A stretch of 64,000 nucleotides of DNA from Dreissena polymorpha (taxonomy: Eukaryota; Mollusca; Bivalvia; Myida; Dreissenidae), in NCBI RefSeq assembly GCF_020536995.1, contig NC_068366.1:18561299-18625298 (forward strand), given 5' to 3'. The position numbers and the translations under genes were made by a program. The notes under the pieces were generated by a model that worked only from the letters and a program-made list of their open reading frames with translations, did no database searches and was not told the DNA's origin. Positions 44,901-55,559 of this stretch are shown here, in pieces; within the stretch, counting starts at the first letter, position 1, and every line of letters starts with the position of its first letter.

Positions 44901-47900
44901 AAACACATCTTGTTAATAATATAAATAACAATAATGTCTTTACGACCATCATCGCGTGGCGTGTAATGATTGCAGAAATGGTTCATTGGCATCGCAAAAG
45001 GCATATACATGTTAGACATTGTTCTGCATGAAAAATGTAAATGCATCTGATTTGTCTGTGTGTTGCACATTCTCGATCAATCATTTTAGTTAGCATAAAC
45101 ACACGTTAATGGTTACCAATATCCACAACAGCATTATGTATATTAAACGCAACACTTCATTCTATTCATTTATGTTATTTTAAACACGTTACACAGACAC
45201 ACTATATGGCATGTTAAAGGTATAGTTACAATTGATGTAACGACTGTTATCGTAGTATAACCACAGTCGGCCTAAAATATTAAAAATACAAGTTAGACAA
45301 GTAAAACGTGGACAATAAATGCTTCTTAAAGATGAAATCGACACTGTCTCAAATGAAATATCCAGCATCTTCTGTTGGTCCAGTTTTTGTCTGTTGTTTG
45401 TTAACTGTGCCTTCTTCCAAATACATTGGCTCGTGCTTAAAGGGATCTTTTCAATGATTTTGGCATGTATTGAAGTTTGTCATTAAATGCTTTACAATGA
45501 TACGTGTAATCATAGGATCTAAAAAGCTCCGGTAAATAAAAAAAAACAAGAAAAAAAACCTCAACTGGTCTCGAACCACTGACCCCTGGAGTAAAGTATA
45601 TAGCTTAGACGACTCGGCCATACGTGCTCATAGAGAAATTGGTGTTTTATACTGTATATATAAGCAATCCTCGTTGTGTCACAAAATATAACGACAAAAA
45701 CAGAACTCTGCAAACTATTCAATCGTTTCGCGTTGCAACGCCTTATAATTTTCAGGTTTATAAATCGTCAAAAGATGTCTATAATGGATATTTTAGAGCA
45801 TGGTGAATGTTCGGTTTTACAGAATTTCAATTTTTTTCACTTATGTGAATATACCAAAACGTGAAAAGGTCCCTTTAATGCGAATGTTCTTTTATGTTCC
45901 TAGAACAAGATATGCGTATGTCATGCGCGGTAATTAAAGCTTTTGAAAACGCCCATAGATCATGTAACATTGAATGTTTACAATAACATGCTACGCGACA
46001 GTTGAAATTAAATCAAGAGTGTATCTTCTGTGTTGTCCTTCAGAACATTAACAAACCTTCTAATTATACGTTTTATATGTAACAAATTAAAAATTATTTA
46101 AATCATGTAGAATCCTAATTATTTTTTTTTATTTAATTGTTCTTTGCTTTCCAATAAGGCGCCGTGTTCGATAATGTTTTTATGTGTGCTCGCCTTGTTT
46201 ACAAGATTCCTGTACATACATGTATTTGTTTTGTAGCGTCTCAATTATGCAACCAAACACATGTTAATCGTATAGGTTTGCAAATGATGTACATAGCTAC
46301 GAGTATCCGCACTATCATGTATCCAAGCAGGCTCTTGTCTCGTTAAGGGCTTCGGCATGCGTAATTTCTACAAGGAGCATATGTAGTATATCTCCCACTT
46401 GAAACCACGAACTGCATGCACGATCGCGTGTAAGTGAATTGCAACAACCGATTTGACATAGTCCTTAAAGTTTGGATGTACATTAACAATTTACTGTTGT
46501 TCATATATAACTGAAATCTTCACGGAGTAAAGGGCAACTTCCCTACAAAGTTCATGTAGTTCGATACCATAATTCAATAAAACGTATGAAAAAACATTAT
46601 TACCGTTCTTGTCGTTACATTATGCATCAAGACTAACTGTCCAGCGCCGTTTGAAACCTTTGTTTACATACATTTCAACTAACTGACATTTTAAACATAC
46701 GAGTGATTTCATTGGTCCAATGCGGAGGTGTGTCTTTACAACTGGAGATTTCCTAATAAAGACTGCATGATCACTGTCAACTGGGTGATGCGTGTTGTGT
46801 ATCGTGTTATTTCTTAAAAGTTGACCCAGCATTTGTAAAAATATTGCAATACATATACATTTCCAGAAAGGAAATTCATTTTTGCGTTGAATAAGACCGA
46901 GATCGTGAAAATCGCTGCACAATTGATGAAGATATGGCTGTTCAAAGCGATGCACCCCGTTTGGGGCTGATTTTGAGATGCATACCTTGTTATATATATA
47001 TTTGATAGTGAATTTTTTTTTCAGAAAAGTTAATTTTGCGTTATAATATGATTATTTATCATTCAAAATGATGTTTTCACTAATTAATATCATAGCCACT
47101 CGCTAACCACCTGTGGCTACAACTACAGCAGAACATGTGTCTGTTTACTTTTCTGATTGACGTCGCTTTTAAGTAAATGTATGGTGCAACTTTATATGTG
47201 ATCATTTTTGGCGTAATTGAAATTGCTATTTTTTTACATAGATTTTTTGCGATGATGTATGTAGAGGCAAAAATAGAACGCCAGTCTAATTGCGCAATTT
47301 TTCGAAATAAAGGAAATGCAAAAATTCTGGAAATAAATCAATACATGTTGGAGATTTTTTACGAATTAAATTTACACAATTTTGTAAATAAACGGTTAAA
47401 ATAAACAAATGTGAATATCTTAAACATAAACTCTGGAACCCTCATTTTATGTCAAAATCAGAATGTAATGCGAGCACATAGAATGAGACACGTATTTTAT
47501 ATGCACGCATACTTTATACGGGGAATTTTGACGCGTGGTAGCTATAATGTAGCGATCTGAATATATCTCCGGTATGTTTTTATTTGTTTAACTAAAAAAT
47601 ACCCGATTCAAAGTACTTAAGCCACTACTATTTGCATTAATTAATTACGTAAACTTATGTGAACTACTGGGAAGCCACAATCAGATGACTTTGACATTCT
47701 TACTTTTAGGATCTAGTATGATTTTTTTTTTCAATTAAAACCATCATGATATCCATCACTGTAACGTTGGCAAAAGTGGATATGTTGCGATCGTTAAATA
47801 TATTTTGTATTATGAAGTCTACAAATATACGCATTACGCAATAAAGTAACTTCAATAAATGGGGTTTTTTATCAAGGGAGGCAACTCCTACAGACCTCGA

Positions 47901-49401
47901 TATCGAGTGTATGAAAAGCGACGATGCTCATAAAAAGGCCTAAGTCGATCAATACGTTAATTTCGCAATCAGCTCACGATTGCCTGTAAGTCGTTTCTTT
48001 TGTTGTTGTTTTTACAAGACGGCTATAAAACGAGGTAAAATTTTGTATTTTAAATAAAAAGGGGATATTGTTAAAGTCAAATTAATGGACATTAGTTTTA
48101 CTTTTTAATTTAATAATCTAGAAATATATATTAATGTAATTTCTACAACATTCAGATGCCACGCATAAATTAGTTAATTTTGTATACATGTGTAAAAATC
48201 GCGCGGTTACGTTGTACTAATACGTGTGTTGTAATTTATAACCCATGCGTTTTTACACGCATCAAGAAGAATAAGAATAACAAACCAAATACTTTCTATA
48301 AATGGGAGTATAAAATCTGTATCGTATGTTGATAATCAATGATATTGGATCTGTGGTTGCGTTTTATTAGTTATTGCACCGGTCAATCAACTCCACCTGT
48401 AGATGCTATTTAATTTTTTAAATTGTTGCGTGGCATCCTTTTTTCGTTTTAAATATTAAGTAAAGGAAGTTTCCTAATAAGTCGAAACATTTCTTCGTTT
48501 GTGCATAAAGAATGAATAACGTATTTGAATACTTATAACTCGTATTGTTAAAAGGATATGATGTCCGAGAAATGATGTTACCTTTAATCTTGTTCATTTT
48601 TACTGTCTAAATAATATTTTCAACAACAACTGTCCTTTTAAGTCATTTCTTCTATGGCTTTCCTTTTCACATGTTGCTCGTATGGAGATCTTTGGCGAGT
48701 TCGAAACTGGTTCGCGTGGTATTTAAAGGCTATTTCAAACATCCAAACGGCAGATGATTTTTTTTCAGGTACAATTCAACTTCATTTTTTTTGAACCCAT
48801 ATGTGAAAAATCTGGGTACGAACATTTTGGGAACGAAATAAAATGTGGGTATAAAAATTTTGCTTACGAAAAAAATGTGGGTACGAAAAGTTTTGGTACG
48901 AAAAAAGTATGCCAAAAAAAAAATGTGTACGAAAAAAAATTTGGGTACGAAAACAAATTTGGGTTCGAAATTTTTGGGTACGAAACAAGTATGCCAAAAA
49001 AATTTGGGTACGAAAAAAAATTTGGGTACGAAAAAAATATGGGTACGAAAATTTTGGGTGAGAAAAAAATTTGGATGGAAATTTTTAGGAAAGATGGGGT
49101 ACCTATAAGTATACCGGGGTACCCAAAAGTATCATTTGAAAATCGGTGTACGGTGAAGTATACTTCAAAGTACCCGGGATGCGGGGAAGTAGTACCCGGG
49201 GGGAACTTGACCCATTCAGCTGAAGTTTGGTGCGTTAACTGGTAACGATAATGTTATCGACGAGACCACAAACGTTAATGCTTGTTGTTATTTCAGTTAC
49301 ATGAGGGCCAAGATGATCTAGGTCGCGGCGGAAATGAGGAAAGTCTGCGCACGGGGAACTCCGGACGCCGCCTCGCCTGTTGCTACATACAGCCGCTGTA
49401 G
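38827..49401 (+). CDS. Secreted Cu/Zn superoxide dismutase-like protein
   Basis: Five exons join in phase to 612 bases (203 aa): 38827-38941, 40984-41066, 42277-42461, 43950-44073 and 49297-49401. A signal peptide ([20 protein letters not shown], then SG) precedes a Cys-bearing N-terminal extension. The SOD fold follows: [55 protein letters not shown] and GRRLACC. By human SOD1 numbering the copper ligands His46, 48, 63 and 120 are present. Zinc ligands His71 and His80 are present, but Asp83 is Ala. The disulfide Cys57/Cys146 and Arg143 are kept. SOD converts superoxide to peroxide and oxygen. Molluscs also have abundant SOD-derived haemolymph proteins (cavortin, dominin), and this could be one. 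Activity is uncertain because the zinc site is incomplete. Confidence 0.93.
38942..40983. other. SOD-like intron 1
   Basis: Mostly AT-rich unique sequence. It contains a 32-bp direct repeat at 40315-40380 (CTGTGAATGGGCCCGGAATG is its start) and the SINE at 40500-40670. Confidence 0.5.
40500..40670 (-). repeat. tRNA-derived SINE
   Basis: On the minus strand, TGTGAGCAAAGTGGTTGGTA is A-box-like and GGGGTCAATCCC is B-box-like (40593-40604 inverted). The tail carries GGTTTCCTTCGGGTGCTCCG, a phrase common in invertebrate SINE bodies. No complete tRNA can be folded. Confidence 0.65.
40984..41066 (+). CDS. SOD-like exon 2
   Basis: The acceptor is TACTTACAG. It encodes [20 protein letters not shown] and LVVFTQRI, the first beta strands of the SOD barrel. 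The donor is ATA|GTACGT. Confidence 0.9.
41067..42276. other. SOD-like intron 2, nothing recognised
   Basis: AT-rich; a short TTG microsatellite lies near 41332-41346. No shared repeat is seen. Confidence 0.4.
42277..42461 (+). CDS. SOD-like exon 3 (copper-site His pair)
   Basis: The acceptor is CGCTTTCAG and the donor is GCC AA|GTTAGT. It encodes [20 protein letters not shown], then [15 protein letters not shown] and [18 protein letters not shown]. It holds His46, 48, 63 and 71 and Cys57 (human SOD1 numbering). Confidence 0.95.
42530..42610 (+). repeat. Possible SINE fragment
   Basis: GAGGTCTTGATGACGTAGTG followed by GGTAAGGTCGCC resembles a tRNA-derived head with an A box. There is no clear B box and no tail. 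Confidence 0.3.
43359..43785. repeat. Foldback element family E
   Basis: CTGGCACGAGCTGTCATATC at the left is mirrored by GAAATGACAACGAGTGTCAG at 43506-43525. The centre is a strong hairpin GTTAGTAAGCGAGC...GCGAGCTTACTAAC. The stretch to 43785 (CATGGGAAACAGGGTATGGC) also recurs at 61629-61660, so the element probably extends there. It includes one TGACGTCA palindrome (43612-43619). Confidence 0.7.
43950..44073 (+). CDS. SOD-like exon 4 (altered zinc loop)
   Basis: The acceptor is CGTTTGTAG and the donor is GTG|GTAGGT. It encodes [20 protein letters not shown], then [20 protein letters not shown] and V. The usual HVGDLGN reads HVGALGN here, so zinc ligand Asp83 is lost. Confidence 0.93.
44178..44351. 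repeat. Foldback element family A, left-truncated
   Basis: It keeps CACTTTCCGCTTTTATGGTA, the inverted GGCGGAAAGTGTCGTCCCTG and the full right arm to CCCAGTTTTGTCATAACGCG. The outer left arm is absent. It lies 105 bases past SOD-like exon 4. Confidence 0.88.
44676..44930 (-). repeat. Short interspersed element family C, inverted copy
   Basis: It has TTTGGCATACATGTGTATCT, CATGGAGCTGCTTATTTTGA and AGGTTCAAGGTCATAGGTCA, matching the inverse of 20552-20822. The left end carries TACTGGGGGATACATTG in place of the CCCCC hairpin. Confidence 0.7.
45437..45878. repeat. Foldback element family D with tRNA-like core
   Basis: The ends are inverted: TTAAAGGGATCTTTTCAATG and CGTGAAAAGGTCCCTTTAA. Between them lie GTTTGTCATTAAATGCTTTA, a tRNA-like segment (45558-45632) and GTTTCGCGTTGCAACGC. 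It is the only apparently uninterrupted copy of this family in the window. Confidence 0.85.
45558..45632 (-). pseudogene. tRNA-like segment (Ser/Leu type) within family D
   Basis: On the minus strand TGGCCGAGTCGTCTAAG is an A box and GGTTCGAGACC a B box, with a long variable region as in serine or leucine tRNAs. The acceptor stem ends do not pair convincingly, so it is scored as tRNA-derived, not a working tRNA. The segment at 54765-54840 is a relative with a better A box (TGGCCGAGTGG). Confidence 0.6.
45879..48780. other. SOD-like intron 4, mostly unique AT-rich DNA
   Basis: No gene or window-wide repeat was recognised. The frame at 46620-46955 (minus) has no motif I know and no splice context. 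Confidence 0.4.
48790..49210. repeat. Irregular GGGTACGAAAA repeat tract
   Basis: About 17 irregular copies of a 12-20 base motif (TTTGGGTACGAAAAAAA; some copies GTATGCCAAAAAAA) fill 48814-49070. GGGGTACC and GTACCCGGGG palindromes follow at 49095-49205. Spacing varies by A or T run length. The frame through it (KFGYEKK-like) is low-complexity translation. It lies about 90 bases before SOD-like exon 5. Confidence 0.75.
49297..49401 (+). CDS. SOD-like exon 5
   Basis: The acceptor is TTATTTCAG. It encodes [20 protein letters not shown], then [14 protein letters not shown] and TAG. It holds His120, the electrostatic-loop motif [11 protein letters not shown], Arg143 and Cys146. Confidence 0.95.
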   Translation, partial: LHEGQDDLGRGGNEESLRTGNSGRRLACCYIQPL

Positions 49402-51399
49402 AGTTCCGGTGGGTATAAGACATGCGAGGGCCACCGTCGCTGGGACAACGGAGAAGGCAACAGTTGACATAGGATCTTTTTGCCACTAATGCGCTGTGCG
49501 GATTTCCTGTGTTGTATTCAATAGAAATTAAATAGGTACACCGGTGTTGTTGTAACTACTACACATGTAAAATATAGTGAACACTTTTTGGTAAAACTGA
49601 TTGAACAAAAACTGAAACCATTTAGTTTTTTTCATTAGGTCACATGTTAATGCCATTCGCGTGATTATAAATGTTAGTATGAGGAAATTGCAAATTTATT
49701 AATTAACAAACATCAATTACGTGTACTAACATGCAATATTTGTTTGTATACAACTCAAACAAATATACAGGTTGCAAAGGTACTGAAGAAATCAAGTCCT
49801 GAAAAATCTAGATTTTAAAATCGTTATTACTATTAGAAATATAGTAAAATACTTATCAATGCTATAATGATTTATTAAACATTTTACTACACGTAAAAAT
49901 GTCTCTTAATTGGAGTCATTCATGTAATAATTGTCACCATTAAGGCCACAAGGGACGTATCATGATTACCCTGAAAGTCTCATTGACGCTCATTCGACTG
50001 CAGACGTAAGCGTCCTTGTAGCTCCAACATGGCGTGAAAATCGGAGCCCCGCCCTGCTAAGAAACTAATTTGTTTTCACGCAATAACAACCTCGCCTGTG
50101 TCAGAGCTTTTGTTAGCGCTGCCTTGCCCCTTCTGGCTCGCGTACGTTGTAAATTTCCTACATGTCATTGGGAATTAATTACTCCACTTCAACAATACAC
50201 GGCGGTTACATGCCTCATCAGATCTTTTCACAAATTTAACAGCTTTATTCCCAATATCGACATTATTGTCCGCCATAATGGATGTAACATGCGGATATCC
50301 TTTGCTCTCGTCGCTAAAATATCCCCGATGCGGCAACCAACAGATGCGCGCGCATATGCTGCGCCAAGTGCAATACTTTGCAACATGCATAGACAAGAAC
50401 TTGTTCTTCGCGAAAACAGCAAATGCAACTGATCGTTGTAGACATAGCATTCCTCGACACATTTGAATCCATTTCATGAATATTGATAACGGGGAAATTG
50501 CTGTTTAACGAGACAGGCGGGTGTCTGAGCATTTAATAGACATTATTCACAATTTGCGACACAAAACAATATTGATGAAAGGGAAATCGCCTGTAAAATC
50601 CTATTAGCGATTCTCGTTCACTTGACACGTCTTCTACAACTGATTTATGTCCATCATTTATCATGGCATTGTCTCGGCACTTACTCATCTTATAAGTATT
50701 GTCAACAGACGCCAATATCGATGACAAATCGAATCATTAGTTCTAAGTTGTAATTCCACCAGCGATAGCAGTTTTAATGCGGCTTAAATAACAGCCAGAC
50801 AAGCTGTGAAATTTGTGAATTTATAAAAAAACAAGAATGCAAAAAAGTCGAGCAGCAAATAAAATGCCTCGTCGAAAAATCGTTACGCGACGTTGAGGAT
50901 GCAAAGGGGTTCAACGTATGCAGTCTTTTCTGTTGAATATCGCATTAATCATATGCTTTATTGTGGCATTTAGCTTGTACTTCGCTTCTTGATGAACGCG
51001 CTATCTCATGTTTATCTAAAGCTTGCCCATCGAAGATGAAACCGTCGACAAAAAGGTTTTTCGGCCTATACTTTTCGGTCATAGTTCAGCCTTTTGTTTT
51101 CAGGCACTAATACTAAGTATTTAGTCTAGACAAATTTGTTAGAGTTAAAGCCTCAAATAACGATATCGTGCTGTTAATAAAATATCAACTGAGTCGTCAC
51201 CTAAGAAATCCTTAAGGTAAAATTTAAGGCTTCAATATCTTATATCCACAATCGTCAGAACCAAATGTTTAGCCCCGGAAAGATTACCCCGAACCCTTCC
51301 CCACTACTGAATGATTCATGGGGTGGTACCACTTCCATCTTTCACAACTTATCATAAAATATGCATTTTTCACACTCATATTTTTCCATACTTTTACAC
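49402..51399. other. Intergenic sequence downstream of SOD-like gene
   Basis: No gene is recognised. The part at 50040-50480 is less AT-rich and is open on both strands for about 300 bases, but neither frame shows a known motif. Confidence 0.4.
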
Positions 51400-52240
51400 A
51401 ATAAAGGATTGTTGTCCTTTGCTTGGCATTACATATTAAAAGCTTTTGTGCGCCACTTCTACATTTTGCGAGCGATGTTCATTTAACTTATGTTTGTTCT
51501 GTGCGCCACTTCTACATTTTGCGAGCGATGTTCATTAAACTTATACATAATATGCGCCTTGCTCTAAGAAAACTGGGCTTAATGCATGTGTGTAAATTGT
51601 CATCCCAGATTAGCCTCTGCAGTCCGCACAGGCTAATCAGGGACGACACTTTCCGACTAAACTTGATTTTCGGTAAGGAGGGACTTCCTTGAAACTAAAA
51701 ATACAATAAAAGCGGTAAGTGTCGTCCCTGATTAGCCTGTGCGGACTGCACAGGCTAATCTGGGACGACAATTTACGCACTTGCATTATGCCCAGTTTTC
51801 TCATAACAAGACACATATGTATTTCCAAGTGCTGCAGTGCATTGTGTCAAGATTTCGAGATTGCGCTAAACTAACGTAGTATTCCCCTTTGTTTTAAATT
51901 ACATATACAAGCTTCGGTGGGCAAATTGCCACATATTTTGCGTGCGATTTAAAGGAATAATAGTTTCCAAGCTACAGAGTATATTGACGATGTTTCACTA
52001 TAACGTTATTGTTCAGGAGTTATTTCTTTTGTTAAAAAGTGCATATCAATAATTATATCCACGTGCAGCGAATATTGTGAAGGTTTCAGGATCGTGTTAA
52101 TTGTAAGGAAGTATTGCCCTTTGTTAAAAAATACATATGTAATCTTATATGCGAAACTTCTACATTTTGAATTCGATCATGCGATCTTTGTCAAACTTAA
52201 AAAAATGATTATCACCCAGTGCTTTTTGTCTGGATTTTAA
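51400..52240. repeat. Diverged direct repeats interrupted by a family A element
   Basis: The phrase GCCACTTCTACATTTTGCGA occurs at 51453 and again at 51505 in a 52-base direct repeat. Looser versions (ACTTCTACATTTTGAATTCG near 52160, GCCACATATTTTGCGTGCGA near 51928) follow CCCTTTGTT...ACATAT phrases. These form three or four old units around the family A insertion. Confidence 0.6.
51553..51812. repeat. Foldback element family A, near-complete copy
   Basis: The ends are CTCTAAGAAAACTGGGCTTA and TGCCCAGTTTTCTCATAACA. Both inner palindromes are present (GATTAGCCTCTGCAGTCCGC / GCACAGGCTAATCAGGGACG and the right-hand equivalent). Confidence 0.9.
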
Positions 52241-54478
52241 TTTTGAGCTTAAATTGTTTTCAATGTGCTAAATTGTTTTACTCCTTTATTACCTAGTATG
52301 TAATTTTAATCAAACATGAACATACTAATAACGTGTTCTGTTCATATGGAATAATGCAGAGGCAAGCGCAAATTCTTAATCTGCCTTTTCAACATAAATG
52401 CACCCGAGTCGAGACAAACACTACACGAGGCAGATGTTTGTTAATTTTAAGATACTATTTTATCTACTTTATTTAATTATTTCACTATCTTATTACGGCA
52501 AACTATGTATACTGCAGACGAACAGTAGATACACAACTATAGACGCAAAGTATTCTCAACAGCATTATCATACACACTGTGCATGCAGATGCTCACCTTT
52601 AATCTTACTAACACTATTTGTGTTCCATTCTTATGTGTTAACATCAGAAACGTATTTACGATGTGAAGCAATATTATGCAGGTATTTGCTGAGTTACTTG
52701 TAACAGTAGCTTCCTCAATTGAAGATGTTCTAATGAGAAAATGTTTTCGCCATAGGGAATAATATTGTACCACTGTCTTCCCATACCCTGAGCTAGAAAC
52801 GCCAGATAAACCGATACGCGTATTACCTTGTTCTTTTATTTGTTTGTATTTTCCATCTTTGATATAGGAGAAGGGTCAAATGCGTTTTTTCAATCAACGT
52901 ACAGATACAAATTACATGGTGGCTGTATTCGGGTTTCTGGCGTATTAGCATAACAGAAGCTTGTTTGGTATCAAGTGTATTTTCACATACTTAAACATGC
53001 CACAAATCAAATAGGCTGCTGACAGCGTACTTTGTTTATATTCAAATTTCAAAGTCGCCCAAGACTGTTTTGTATGTTTATTGATTTAAATAATTCGTTG
53101 GAGACCTTAATTGAGAGCCACGGATGTAAAATCCAAGATGATAAGCCGAACGTTTCCTTAAGTATTTGATACCCGTTTTACACGGCTAACAATAGGCCTT
53201 AGCGCGTTTAAAGCGCCTGGATTGATGTAGAGGATCGAGGTGGTGTTTTACTCCGCGGGGTGTGCAGCAAGGGGATATTATAGCTCCAGATTTATTAGTG
53301 AAGTTGAAACGCCATGATATGATGCCTTGGAAAAGGTGAGGAAACATCTGCGAAAACAATCTAAAACACACATCGCGGTAGCTTGGTCCCCGTTCTCAGG
53401 TGATTTATAGACACAATTGAAGCCGCTATTAATCATGTCCCACCATGTCTATTTACGATGAAATCGTTTTCACGGTGTAATAAAAGGTCGCCTTATTAAG
53501 TCGTTTAAATCGTCACTTTTTCGCGCGAAATAATACCCAACAACAAATAGATTGTCACCTTTCCGTTTTTGACATCCTTGTTTTGATGACTTTATGATCT
53601 TTCAGAATTGATTTTGAGGATTTGGCACTTAGAAACGTCATTTTCGTCATTTTAATAGTGCCATGGCAATGTCTCTTTGTCATAATGCTAATACAATTTC
53701 TGTTTGACATTGTGCAATTTAAAAACATCCTTTTCCAAATATGAAACAAATAAGGTGCATGTATTTATGTCACATAGAATTATTTTGTGTATTATAAACA
53801 AACTATATTGTAATAAGTTGCAGACTTTTGATACCAGTTTCTAAAATGATTTACACACTTCAACTGCACATTCAAGCGCTTGGATTCCCGTGTCTCATCA
53901 CGTGACCACATTGGCGGAATCAGTCATCCGAACGAAAGTAACACTTAATTTACGTTACAAATTAACAAGTGATGTAACTAAGGACCGAGTCATCTGTTCA
54001 ACAGAAGCAACCGTGTGTTCGGACAAAGGCACACGACATTCAAACCGCAGCAGACGAGCGCGGCCTGTCGCCTGCGGCTAGTCAGCTGAGCGGTACAAAT
54101 TTGGTTTTAAATTGGAATGATTAAAATTCAGTGATTTGGAAGTTATTGGGAATTTTGAAGCCATGTTCCAGCACGGCAACTGTCGAACTATAGTGACATT
54201 TAACATTTAAAATCTTTATTAATTTGTTTAATATACAGCATAAAAACACACATATTTTTAAAGCCCCAGTCCTTAGTCAATATGCCATTGCAATTTAAAA
54301 TTTCATTATTTCACGAATATAAATAACCTTTATTTAAATGAAAACTATAAATTTAAATATGTTCATGTTCGAAAACGATTGGCACGAATGGAACATAATC
54401 CATTTCTGCAAAGTATGTTATATACAATCTTACGAAACCGTGCGTCAAAGTTTTGTAGTACAGACATTACACATATCG
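52241..54478. other. Intergenic AT-rich sequence
   Basis: No gene, shared repeat or strong structure is recognised. The short frame at 53890-54081 is unsupported. Confidence 0.4.
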
Positions 54479-54693
54479 GATGAATACGGTGGCACTGAGG
54501 TGAAGTCACCGCTAAAAAAAAGAAGTCGGGAAAACACTAGTTCTGTTTTCACGTCTCAAAAAAAAATCGTGAAAACCGACTTATTGTGTGTCTCCCCGAG
54601 TTAATTTTTGTTGAGACGGGAAAACAGAACTTGTGTTTTCCCGACTTATTTTTATTTTGAGCATTGATGTCACCTTAGTGCCATCGTAGTTTA
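54479..54693. repeat. Long-armed foldback element
   Basis: The two arms, each about 90-100 bases, are inverted copies. GGTGGCACTGAGGTGAAGTC is mirrored by GATGTCACCTTAGTGCCATC, and AAGTCGGGAAAACACTAGTT by ACTTGTGTTTTCCCGACTT. The loop is near 54570-54600. Only one copy lies in this window. Confidence 0.85.
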
Positions 54694-54734
54694 ATAAGGA
54701 TAATATATTTACATCATGTGCCAAAGTAAAAAAC

Positions 54735-54900
54735 AAAAATAAAATTAAAGAAAGAAAAACAGTAACCCTCACCTCGGCTCAAACCACTGACCCCTGGAGA
54801 AAAAGTCTAGTGCTTAGACCACTCGGCCATTCATGCTCACACAATGAATGATGCATTTTATACTTTATATAAGCAATCCTCATAATGTCATAAAGTATTA
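54735..54900 (-). repeat. tRNA-derived fragment of family D
   Basis: On the minus strand TGGCCGAGTGGTCTAAGCAC (A box) and GGTTTGAGCC (B box) are spaced as in a type II tRNA. The flank CAATCCTCATAATGTCA matches the family D copy at 45660-45685 in the same orientation. The usual D termini are absent. Confidence 0.65.
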
Positions 54901-55006
54901 GTTTTTAAAATACATTAAAAAACAGACGTTAAGTTTTTACTTGTAGAAAATAGATATCGCATATTGTATTATGTTTACGCGACGTTAACATTGATTATAT
55001 GAGCCG

Positions 55007-55266
55007 TGTTCTGAGAAAACTGGGCATAATGCATGTGCGTAAAGTGTCGTCCCAGATTAGCCTGTGCAGTCCGTACAGGCTGATCAGGGACGACACTTTC
55101 CGCTTTTATGGTATTTTTAGTTTCAATGAAGTCCATCCTTACTGAAAATCAAGTTTAGGCGGAAAGTGTTGTCCCTGATTAGCCTGTGCGGACTGCACAG
55201 GCTAATCTGGGACGACACGTTACGCGCATGTATGCATTAGGCCCAGTTTTCTCAGAACAAGACACA
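55007..55266. repeat. Foldback element family A, complete copy
   Basis: The ends are GTTCTGAGAAAACTGGGCAT and GCCCAGTTTTCTCAGAACAA. Each half holds its own palindrome (GATTAGCCTGTGCAGTCCGT / ACAGGCTGATCAGGGACGAC, and GATTAGCCTGTGCGGACTGC / ACAGGCTAATCTGGGACGAC). This is the best copy for defining the family: about 260 bp and non-coding. Confidence 0.92.
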
Positions 55267-55559
55267 CATGATCGGCGCAATGCGAACATGGGTCTTATGG
55301 AGCTACGCTGTCTGCTATAAAATCATGCAAGGTTTCGTGGTCTCATAAGTGGACACGGTAGCTCCAGACCAAACCGCTCGCTGGCCGCACATGCCATATG
55401 GCCCATTTTCGCAATAGAGAGTATGTTGGTTTCTTTTCCCTAGTTTCTTATTTCTTATTCGCATAAGGAATACGGGACAGTTCCTTATTCCTTATTCTCG
55501 CATTGCGTTGCTCGTATTAGACGTAAAGCACAACGCATTTATCAACGAGCGGTGATGTA

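Noticed and set aside
45558-45632. Functional tRNA-Ser or tRNA-Leu gene
   Set aside because: A and B boxes are present, but the acceptor stem does not close and the segment is part of an interspersed repeat. The copies at 54765-54840 and 11190-11250 fail likewise.
48754-49245. 163-residue plus-strand frame rich in KFGYEK
   Set aside because: It is the translation of the GGGTACGAAAA tract; three frames are open at once there, including one on the other strand.
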